This document shows positions 23,101 through 35,100 of a stretch of DNA of 64,000 bases, in pieces. The notes under the pieces are model-generated. The model was not told where the DNA came from, made no database searches, and saw only the letters and a list, made by a program, of their open reading frames with translations. The stretch lies in assembly GCF_037975245.1 (NCBI RefSeq), contig NC_092575.1, positions 1,991,001 to 2,055,000 of the forward strand, read 5' to 3'. Within the stretch, counting starts at the first letter, position 1. Each line of letters opens with the position of its first letter. This stretch comes from Apostichopus japonicus (Eukaryota; Echinodermata; Holothuroidea; Aspidochirotida; Stichopodidae). The position numbers were made by a program, and so were the translations under genes.

Positions 23101-26100
23101 ACGTATTACCGGCAAAATGTGCCCCAAAATACATGTAGGTCCACTCATTGTCTGCAAAGACCAGGTATCGTATACCCTAGTGATATGTGAAAACAATGAA
23201 GCAATGCTGATAGATAAATATATGTAAACACTTACACATTGATGTATATACAAAAGATTAACTTATTAGCATCTATTTTAATTTTCTCTCCTTGTTTTGT
23301 ATTTTTGAGCCTTCTTAACTGTACACAGAAGTTACAAAGATATGATTACAATCTAATCTTGAACTCAGAAATATCTTGATACAACTTTTACTGATTGGCC
23401 AGCAATTTCTGGTGATTTTAATAATCCTACCAGTCACTGCTACATACGACACATCAAATTGAGACATTCCCAAAGATGTTATTTGTCTTCTTCTTTTTTC
23501 TTTTTTTTCATCAAATAGACATAAACTGCTCCATTAAATCATGTTTGTCTGCATCCTATTCTACAGATTGTGTTTTGCAAACATATTTTCATGCGCGCAT
23601 AAAATTAATCATGTTTCAAAAACACAATAAGGAACTTTTTGAATTTTTCCTTCATTATTTGAGGAGTAGACCTAAATAAACTTCACTTTTCACAATTTTT
23701 TTTGCAATCTTGTCGAATATCAACACTTGTCCAAGATCACTATACAGTATCAAGTCTCACATACAGTATCACATACATATCACATAGAGTATCATATACA
23801 TACAGTATCACTATACAGCATCACTATACAGTATCAAGTATCACATGCATATCACATACATATCACATACAGTATCATATACTGTACATACAATATCATA
23901 AACATACAGTATCACTATACAGTATCAAGTATCACATACAGAATCACATACATATCACATACAGTATCATATACATACAGTATCACTATACAGTATCAAG
24001 TAACTTTGACATAAAGAAAAGAAGGCTGGAATTATCTCTTACCGGAGGGGAAGGCGGTGCTGTAAACCCAAATTTTCTGCTCCCTCCTAGGGTGTTTGAA
24101 AGGGTTACCATGGTAAAACAATAGAAGGAGGTCTTGCCACCCACATCCTTTTCAAAACCTTTGGTTAATGCTGTGTTGACCCTGCAAGACGATAGAGGTT
24201 CGTGAGATCGAAATTTACTGGAACACTCAAACGTATGAGACCGACCGATAAGATAAACATGTACATTACAGCGCAAGTTACATTGTAGCGGTAATTGAGG
24301 GCCTTAGATACAAATATTGATGGTTCACCTGTCAAACGGGTACAAAACTACCAAACGTTTGTTTTTATTATGGAGACTAATTACTTTGTAATACTGTTAT
24401 AATTTGGAATGTTCCTTTGCCGAAAAATTGACACATCTGTCTGTTTCATATTTTTGAGACATTTAAGTCTTTCAGACCCCCCCCCCCCCCGAAAAAATGT
24501 GACTTTTGTTTCAAACATGTTTAATTTATTATTTATATGTTACTCAAGGACCTGATGTTTTATTTACCCTACACAGGCTTTTTGCAACTATATCAAGCAC
24601 AGTTTTGCTAACAATGTTTTTTCTTTTCTTTGCTCTCCTTAATATTATTCAATTTAATTTAACGAGAGCGTATATTTAACCCCAATTTTTTTCTCCCGTT
24701 TTATATGAGAAACAAATTCTCCTTTCACAGCTGGCATAATGAAGTACCTGAAGACATAATCGTGTGAGTCGATCTCCGCCCCCATCTTGGATCCGTTCAG
24801 GATTCCGCCATTGCCGATGATCGCGCATCTTATGCATTCTTTCTTCTCTTCGGCGTGAAGTAGATCGTCGAACATGTAACGGTTGTTTTCCGACGTTAAT
24901 TTATGGATTGTGGAAGAAAGATCTGAAGAGAAGATACATCTAGAATTACCGAGAGTCAGAGAGTTTGATTCGATCCCAGTTTCTCAAATTAATAAACTTG
25001 GATATTTTTCAAACAAGTTTTTTGTGATAGACAATTTCGGCCTCTTACGCTTGAACCTGGAAAGTCCAATTTGTGAGGAAAGTGATGACATTAATCAAAT
25101 AAATTTAAAAAAATTATTTCTATTTCATTTGAATGTCTTTCTTTCTTGGTTTTTTCTTCTCACCGGCCTTATAAAAAAGGAATGACATCATAGCAAAAAC
25201 ATCTGGAAATGAACCCCCCGGAGCTTAGAATATGTACAGTGTCAACACAAACTGTGAAGGCATATATATCTGCCACATAATTGTGGGTTTTAGATTTCGT
25301 AAATGTTAGATTTGGGTGGAGGAGGAGAAGGTTGAGGAGTAGGAGGAGGGGGACATGAAGGAGGACCAGTTACACAGTGGGTCATGGGGGGGTACAATGA
25401 TGTATGCTGAAACCAGCGTCCAGACTAGATAGATGATAAAAGTGCAATTGTAGGGTGGAAATAGGTAAGAGCAGTGCGAAATAAACTGTACAGTCAAATA
25501 TCGCTTACTTTTGTAGTGCATATTATGAAACCCGTTGATGTTGAGAAATCTTGACATCCTCTTATATTCCGTGGGATTCAGATGCTTATCCCAGATCAAG
25601 ATTGGCATATCCTCGATGAACTTGTGCTTGATGAGTGAGTTGTTCGCTATTCTTAACCGCACGCTTGTTGGACATTTCTGCATGGGAAGGAAAAAAAAAA
25701 TCTTTTCAGTCATTCTTTCATTCTATATTCAGTATCGTCCCACTTCAATTTCTAAACCTCAAAGCACTTGGCATGAATAATTAGTACTAGCAACCAACTT
25801 ACCTGTCCCCTCTCAAGAAAAGCACTCTCGTCAACATAATCTACAGTACTAACAGGTAGGCAACTACACATTGACATGCAAAGCACCTACTGTACCTACA
25901 GTACGTTGCAACATTGTGCAGCCACATACATCCATGCGTGGACAGCCGAGAGAGGTTTTAACCTAAAAACTGTACCTCTGATAGGGCCAACCTACATTAG
26001 TGCACAAGTTAACTGTACCTCATGTTGGGTTAATTTTCAGTTCCAGTTTTGGAAGACAATTTTTATGGAAAAGATGTTTAATTGCTCCTTTGATCAATAC

Positions 26101-29078
26101 AGACTATTTTTAAAGGCATTAGAAGTCAAATGTTGAGATTGCAGTCCCCTAGATGTTATGACTTTCAAATCAACAACTTCTTACTGTCTATCCAACTCAA
26201 CTACACTACTGTACCTTGATTGGTGGGACCATGGAATCTATAGAAAGCATCTTAAATATGTACAAAATGAATATGTATTAAAGCTTTATAATAATAATAT
26301 TGAGGATTTAAAAAATGCAGACATATCCACTGATAACTGTGCTCAAGGCACATAACAATATTACCCTGGTCAACGATAACCTGTCAAACAGAGAGACAAT
26401 CCCTCCCACATGGCAACGCTAAACAGCCCCCAACTGACATTTTATCTCACAGGTCCAAATTTACACACCAGGGTGAAGAGAGGCAATGGAGATAAAGTGC
26501 CTTGCCAAAGGACACAACGTAATGATCTGGCCAGGACTCGAACCTGCAAGCCTTAGATCACAAGTTGACTGCCTTAACCACTGGACCACAATGCTTTCAT
26601 ATTCTTGTGTAAGTAAGACAGTGCAGTTGAGCAAGTTATTGTAATTGGTTGAGTGATATCTTACTCATTAGCTGTCTACAGCCAGATATATCATAAACTG
26701 ACTAGATAAAATCAATCATCAATTGCTGAATAGTTATCAGGGTGGGTTTTTTGATCTTCTTAAATCGTATAAGGTTGCAAACTTCTGTAAATGTTTAGGA
26801 CTGCAAATTTACTTACTAATTAATGATCACAATAGACAAAAAGTAAATAAATTCAATGAAAATTAAATGTAAAATAGTGTTAATTGTACGCTGTCTAATT
26901 ACTGTCAATGGTAGCAATGTTTTATACAACTTGTTAGGATTTGTGGCAAAGGTGTTTAACCACAGGCTTTCACTGAAACACAGAGATGTTCATATCTGCC
27001 GTTCAAGGTATTAATCTCTACCAGTTCAATATGGGGAGGGGGTGGGGGGAAGGAATTTTCTATTCATTCTATAAACTAACTTGAAACATTCTACAAAAAT
27101 TTGCTAGCCAAGCAACTATAATGTAAAAATATCTCTCTTGTATGCTAGCTTGTTTCAGCAGTTTTTTCGTACCCAAACTGTTAAGCTGACCTAGAAAATT
27201 AATTAATTTTCTACCAGCTTAACAGTTTGTGCTGAACTCCTTTTCAAAGTACTCTAAAGTACTTTGAAAGGAGTTCAGTATACCCTGTGACGAAATTTGA
27301 TTTACCAACTGAGCGACAATTTTTCCTGAAGTAGCCAATCCATACAGTGTGTGGTTTTCAAGTGTGAAAGCGACCCTTTCAGAAGTTAACTTCTTTATCA
27401 GATTTAATGGGACTTGAATAGACACATTGTTTAAAGGCCTTTTCAAAGCTTCTACTGCTATGACCTGCAGTGGACTACTTTCTTCTTTTTTTTTATAAAA
27501 TCTTTATTCCTTGTGTGAAGTACAAAAACGTTGCCAAATGCTGTCTGTTAGGTAGATCTGAGTGTACAGTATATACATATATATACATATATATATTAGT
27601 GTTTACACGGGTCCAAAAATCGGGAACCTGGTACCCGAGGGCCGTTACCCCTCGGGTATCCGGGTACCCGGAAAAAATTTGTTCACCCTCGTGTATCACG
27701 ATTTTCAAGAAATTACATATTGGATGCTGTAATAAATGCATTATAGGCCTATTCTCTACTGACAATGTTTACATGTTCAAATACGTAGGTGTTAGATAAG
27801 GTATAAAACCTCCCTCAATAATTTTTATTTGCTTCTGTTTCTTTCATTAACTTGTTAATAAATTAATTATTTAATTATAATTAGCATTACTACTAACATC
27901 GCACTGCCGCCGCTGCTTATGCTAGCTCGTGCACGTCTATTGGATCAAACCATATAAATATTCAATTTAGCTCTTAAACAGTTTTTAATACTACTACTAT
28001 ATATTATGCAGGCCCAGGGTTAGCATTAGCCGCGAGATTGCGCGATTCGCGCAATTTGATCGCATTTGGAATAAACGATTAGTAAAAGCCACTTGCGATT
28101 ACTATTTTTTAGTTATCCCGTCTATAATCCATAAACATCGCGTAAAATTCCTTGTCAGCCTTTCCTTCTTTGAAATAAACGAAGGAATAAATAATAATTT
28201 CTTCCACATGTTAGCCTAACACCACACTAAGTCAATGAGAAATCTAGTTAAGCCTAACCATCTGTTTATTTGCTGGACTTGTGACGCAGTTATAAGACAT
28301 CCATGGAATACTTTCGTTACTGCTGTTACGTTCGACCACATGGTTGCCTAACACCACACTAAGTCAATGGGGGTAGTCTAGCCTAGCCATCTGTTTATTA
28401 GCTGAAATTGTGACGCAGTTATAAGATATCTATGGAAAGCTTTCGTTATTGCTGTTATCTTCGAACACATGGTAGCCTAACAACACACTAAGTCAATGGG
28501 AAATCAGCCTAACCATCGGTTTGCAAATTGTTTTTTTAAACAATCACACTTTGTGTACGATTCGGGTAATAAATTAGGAACCAGGTAGTATCACGATGAG
28601 CGGGCCCCTTCGTTATTGCTGTTATCTTCGACCACATTGTAGCCTAACACCACACTAAGTCAATGGGAAATCTGCCTAACCGTCGGTTTGCCAATTTTTT
28701 TTATTTTTTTTTATTTTAAATTAGGATTCGGGTAATAAATTAGGAACCGGGTAGTATCGCGTCGAGCGGGTACCCGGATAACCCGTGTAAACACTAATAT
28801 ATATATATATATACATTTATATATATATATAGGGCGAAATTGAACAATAGGGGGGGTGGAAATTTGACGTTTAGGCGAAAAAGTTGTTTCGCCTTAACGT
28901 TTTGACTACCATTTCTAGGCATAATTTTATCGTCGCAAATGGTCTTATCTTGTTCTCCACTGTCTAAAACTAGGGTTTGGTTAGTTTTAGGGTCAGAGGT
29001 TAGGGAGTATATGAGGAATTAATGTTTTATTTTAGTGTGTAAATCAATGGGGATTTCGCCCAACCGTCAAATTTAGCC

Positions 29079-29143
<65 letters not shown>

Positions 29144-32100
29144 ATTGTATCATATAAATAAATATATGTAGAATAGAGACAGTTGTGAGAGAAGTGAAGG
29201 AAATTTTTGTAAAATAATTTACATATTTACATTATAAAGTGTTACAATATTTTCAAATTATGTACAAATGCTACATTGCAGGGCTAGAGTAACTCAAGTT
29301 AAATCAACACCACACAGAATGAAGTTTAACAGAGAAATTAGGAAGAAATAACGAGGATTGCTGTCTTGTCCTTGTGAAAGAGAACCACAGCCAGTTTTCT
29401 GTACTTATTTAACGATTGTGAATTACAGTAATCACAAACAGAATGATCCACTAAACCAATTTTTGCCATATTTCTTTTTTTGGGGGGGTTCATTTTTACC
29501 GTTGCATAATTTGCAATTTTCCCCTATTTTGTTCAAGTTCTAAATAAACACTTATGTGCAATTCAAACTTATTACAATACCTCATTCTATTCATTCAGGA
29601 CTTTTGATTAAGTACAAGACACAGGGCTGGAGATGGAGGGCAGGGGGAGGGGCATCATTCTCATTTCAAGAAACATTTTGTTTGTTTTACTGTAGCATGA
29701 TTCTTTCAGAATTGGATGTACAGGGTTTTTTTTGTTAATCAGCCAACTGAAATATCTCTGTATGACTTTTACATTGCACATACTGTAAATTATCAGAAAA
29801 ATAACTGACCGAAAAAAAGGCAATGAAATGAAATTTGAAAAGGAAGGGAAAAAATCGTTGCCATTTGTATTCACCTTGTACAAGAGGTATTGGTCGTCGT
29901 GGTAATAGTTTTTTTCTTCTTCGTATAATTCCTTCGGGGAAATCTCTGGTAAATCTGGCATAGGGACATCTTCAACTTCCATCGTTTCTGCTATCTTGCG
30001 ACTCAAGCTGCTGCTGTTGAAAAATGCTTTAAAGGACCCGTTCACTGCGACCCTGTTAGATCTAAAAATGGAGGAGTGAGGAAAGAACGAAAAGAGATTT
30101 TTACTTTTATACTAGAACTGGATTCGAACCCAGTGAGGTCAGGGTGACGTCAGAGATTGTTAGAAAAGAACATGAGGTCGCTGTTTCAAATTCTGTTCCA
30201 GCCAAAATGTCTTTTCCTCTTCTCCACGGAAATATTTATTGTTTTCAATGGCTTAATGTGTCTACAGTGTAGTATTTATGCAATCTGTAGCACTGTATCT
30301 CAAGTGATACGGATCAGTGTACAATAGGCCAATTTCGTTACAACTTTACAGGCCTGCAAATACCAGTGCATGGGAAGAGAAACTCATAACCTGGGCTTTT
30401 TTTTTTCATTCTGTTGGAAAACACAACCAGTCGGTTGACTCCCTTGGGAAGAGCATCACAAAGAATGCAAGGCAACCCCATTTGTATATAAATTACTTTT
30501 TATCTTCTTAACTAACCCAAGTGTATTTAATTTTTCTTTCCATCAATTGGAATCAAAAGGCAGAGCTCATGACTACAGATTGTTCAGGGAAATGTTTGTA
30601 AGACTTTCGGTCCTCAAATTGGGCATTTTCGGAACGGGACGCTATATAATGAGTTACTTACAATTTGTGGATGACGTCCAAGTCGGTAAATTTCTTCAAA
30701 AGCTGGGGAATGGTCGAGCCTTCCTCCACGGACCAGAGCCGAATCGCAAAATAGAATGAACAGAACATGATCACCAGAAGAAAGAAGAGTTTGGGACTGT
30801 TTGGGAAGAAAGAGAAAGAATGTCTTATGACTTGGAAGCCAAAAAAAAAACAAAGTGATCATCAGCCTTAATACTGTACACATTCCATAACTTCCCTGTT
30901 TGGATGATCAGTTTAATGAAAGCACCAAACTTTATAAACTGTAGGTCTATATTAACCTCTTCTCCATTAATTTGTAATGCACTTCCTACTGTATCTAACT
31001 ACAGCACAGTACACTGTCCCTTCTCAAATCAATTTTTTAAATAACCTGAAGGAGAGACAACAAACTAAGCCATCATTAGGTCTACATTATGTGATCGAGG
31101 TAAACTGTTCAAGGATGTGCCCAGGATATCCTGAGTGCCGGGTAAACTGATCGCCGTCCTGTGGGAGGGGTCTAAGGGGGAGGGCATGTCCCCCTCCCCT
31201 TTGAGAAATTTTTTGAAGGTGCTCAGATGCCAAATGCTGGCACTTGTGTAGCTTTTTAAGCACATACACAAATACTAGTTTTGCTAACAATTTACATTTT
31301 TTCAATTTTTTCTTCAATTTATGTTGAATACAGTATATCAGGATTTTAGATGAAAATAGTGCTGGGCGGGATGCACGATTTTTAAGACAGTGCTGGGCGG
31401 TAATTTTTGGTGCTGGGTGTGGCCGCCCAGTGCCGCCCAGCGTGGGCACATCCCTGCTGTTACAGGAACATCTTCCCCAACCTGCAAACGAAAATCTTTT
31501 TTTTCATAAATTTGGGAGATATCACAGTTTTCTTTTTTACACACAAGGCCACAGACTTGATCAAGTCTAAATAAATATGAAATCAATATTCCAAACTGGC
31601 TGAAATGTTTGTTTTTCCCCCTATTAAAATGTTTATTTTGGGTTATGTACAATACTGTAGATGGGTTTTGTAAATAATGTTGAATCAAAAATATTGAACT
31701 TCCTAACAAAACCCTGACGATGGCATTGGTTTCAGTGTTGATCAACACAGTTAACAGTTTACCTTGAAAATATGAAAAGGCAAACAACCAAGAGAAACTA
31801 ACAGGTTTCAGATCTTAGGGGCATTATGACATCAAAGCTTTACAAAATGGCAGCTGCCAGACAGGAGGATTATTACACTAGGATATATGCCAAAAAGGAC
31901 AAGATTTTTCTTAGATGTTTTGGGTACAATCATAGGTGTAGGAGCCCACTTTGATTTGGGGGGGATGTAACGACTTGCCCGAAGAATATAACCAAAATTT
32001 TTCACTTGCTTCGCTTGCGTGCAACATCTGACAGTGCACATCATATAGACATGCATCAGTTATTACATCGCATGCCAATTGCATACAATCATATGCCATG

Positions 32101-35100
32101 TTATTACCCCTTTCATAAATGGTTATAACTTTTGGGGAAGTCGTTACAATAATAATGATAATAATATAAGTGTAACCAATGAAAAACACATTGCAATTTA
32201 TTTTTCTTTCTGTAGGTGCCCGAAAAATTCTCAGAATATTGCCCAAATTTTCACAAAAATATTTCGTTGGGTGGGGGGAGGGCTGCAGCCCCCCCCCCGA
32301 CTCCCACGCCTAAGGATACAATAGTTGTTCTTGGCAAAGATTGTTGGTCATGCCAGAGGTGAAGGTTGGGTTTTGTGTCTCTCCTTTAAGCATCTCTCCA
32401 ATACCGTACCTAACCAGCCACTTATAGTGTACAGTACATGTATCTATCCACACTCAATACAGTATAAGTACTGTATACTACCTGTAGTTGCAGACTGAAT
32501 TTGGTAACACTGTATTGTAACACTGTATCACCTCTAACCTACTTTATTGTCAATTAAAACCTTCCCTTTCAAACTGCACATGTGTACATTATATGCTTGT
32601 ATGTACTCAAAATCCGTACTCTAGATATATATACAGTATATTGCTTAAATAATTGTTTATATGCTAAAACAACACAGAGGACTTTGTTAGTACTGTACTG
32701 CACTGCACTGTACTGGGAACCAGCTGTTGGAAATGGGACGATTATGAAATAAGATAAGAGGCAATCAGCAAAGATTTGCAGACTGTACTTAAGTGTAATC
32801 AATCAGACACGACATAACTTTTGTTCTAATGTAATTATTTAATAATAGTTTTTACATGTTACATTTAAAATGTCATTATATTGTTTGCTACTCTTGCTAA
32901 GCCCATCTGTACCAGCTATACAGTACAGTAGATTGATCACTCAGCAAAATAATATCAACTTCACTGCAGTATGTAACCGGATTATTTGTTAAGATATTAA
33001 TCATAGTTTGTCAGGAAGTTAATAATGAAGGAATTCGTACTGCATGAAAAGAGTAATGCATGAAAGACTCTTTGTCTACAGTGCTCACAGCATTTTCATC
33101 AGCTCATTGCAGACAATACAGTTATGTCTGTGAATTACATAATGCGTGTGAAATCATTTAAAATAACCATATAAGGTAAAACAAAAAGGTGTATATACCT
33201 CATGAATCATATTATCATGTGGAAACCGGTCATAACTGAACCATGATGGCGAAGGATACTGGGTGCACACAGTCGGGCATATAGATAATGTGCACTACCA
33301 AAATTGCAAACTTATTATAATACTCAATGCTGGACTCTCTACCTGCAGACACACAGTACTGTACGTACCTGTACAAACTTTACAAAAGTAATTTAATATA
33401 TTTATCCACCCAAGTTCACATCCTGTACGGTAATTACACCACTGTGATAAAATAAAACTCTGGTATTAACTATACCACAGAAATTACTGGGATCAGCGAT
33501 TCACCTCTTAAAATGAATAACTATAGATCCATAGACACATACAGTACACTGTGGTAAAGGTACACTGACTGTTCAATACAGTTGGCTAACACTAGCAGAG
33601 CACTTGGCTAAAATCGTATGTACACTGAGTAGTTTAACAATCACAGTTTTACAGCATTTTCTACAGATATTTATTACCGTTTTGTTTACCCACACGAATG
33701 TGCAGGTGTACACAGCAAAAGGGTGCGGTAGAGCCAATGGTCTTGTCGGGTTCATACTGCAGGTCCATGTTTGAACATCTCAGGGATCAAATGGATATGA
33801 AATGGATATGAAATGGAGTACTGTACAGTAACTTCCACGACTGGTAATGTCAGTATTTAACTAAACTGACAGTGCTCAGCCTCAGGTACAAATCACCACA
33901 GTTCAGGGAGATTTCATTACACTTACTACAGTAGTACTACAGTAGTTCTGTACTTATATACTTGATAACTGCTGTACTGTACTATACAATACTGTATACT
34001 ATAGATACTATACTATACTATACAGTTACTATACTATACTATACTATGCTGTACTTAACTGTACAGTACTGCACAGCACTGTACAGTACCGTACCATACC
34101 ATATTTATTTATACAAAGGTAGAGTACAATAGACAGTCTACAGTACATTTATACTGTAGTACATACAGTACTGTACCAATAACATATAGATCACTTACAC
34201 ATAGGCAAAGATACTTAAAGCAATTGAGTAACTTTGACATGAACTTGTTCATCATACACATGTGGCAACGGCAGAAACGAATGACATTATCATCACATGA
34301 TCAAAACATTTGATTTGTACATAGACCTACTGTACTGTACTGCACAGGTTTACTATGTACAGTATCTGTAATATGTGATGTGACATTTTCATGTCACATT
34401 TAACCATTTTTTAATGAACTACTGAAGTACTGAATAATAAAGATATCCCTTTAAGAGGAAGCAAATTTTGCAAATTTGATGATATTTTGTGAATGCATCT
34501 GGCAAGAGCAGAGTGAACAATATCATTACGGCCATTGATATTATTATTATTATTATAATGATTTCACAAGTTCTGTACTCACAAAGTACTGTTTGCAGAC
34601 CAAAACTGTACTGTAGATCATAAATTAAGAAAGAAACACTGACATATGTACAGTAAGCAGTCAATTTACAAGCCAATGTACAGTACATACAGTTACACTG
34701 TACTGAACAGGTATACACTGTAAAAGCATATGACATCACAACAACATCTTTGATGTGACAAGACCGTCATTTACTAATCAGGTAATAACTCCGAGCGAAA
34801 TGCTACGGAAAAATTTGGTCAACCTTGCTACATTTACACCTATGTACGGTATACTTAGCAAGATAAATAGCATCTTTTTTTTCTTACACAGGATGGACCA
34901 TCTTCAGTAGTATTTTATGACAGCAAAAAGTCAGAACCTTCAAAACTACTTCACAAAATCTGCTAGCACTGAAAACTTATTTCCTATCACTTTTTTATTT
35001 TTTATACATCAGAATAAGTAGCATAACTAGTAGTTATTTTATATCAATTGGGTTTGTTTACAATTTAAATTAACTGTGAGTCCTCTACTGTCCTTTGCAG

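Larger units (their letters stand above)
25678..29874. other. ST6GalNAc intron 3
   Basis: 4.2 kb holding a SINE (26288-26595), two adjacent long palindromes (27174-27276), a 1.2-kb hAT-like element (27597-28796), a smaller element with GGGCGAAAT inverted ends (28832-29061) and a (TA)n run (29080-29140). The remainder shows nothing recognisable. Confidence 0.65.

Noticed and set aside
24883-25185. 100-residue plus-strand frame
   Set aside because: Overlaps sialyltransferase exon 5 in antisense and runs on into AT-rich intron; no homology recognised.
27219-27446. 75-residue minus-strand frame beginning MKRPLNNVSIQV
   Set aside because: Runs into the long palindromes; no domain recognised and no splice context. 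Could be a scrap of a transposon protein, but I cannot support it.
30115-30205. tRNA-like sequences (GGGTTCGAATCC on minus, GTTTCAAATTC on plus)
   Set aside because: B-box-like words only; no convincing A box at the right distance, so neither a tRNA nor a SINE is called.
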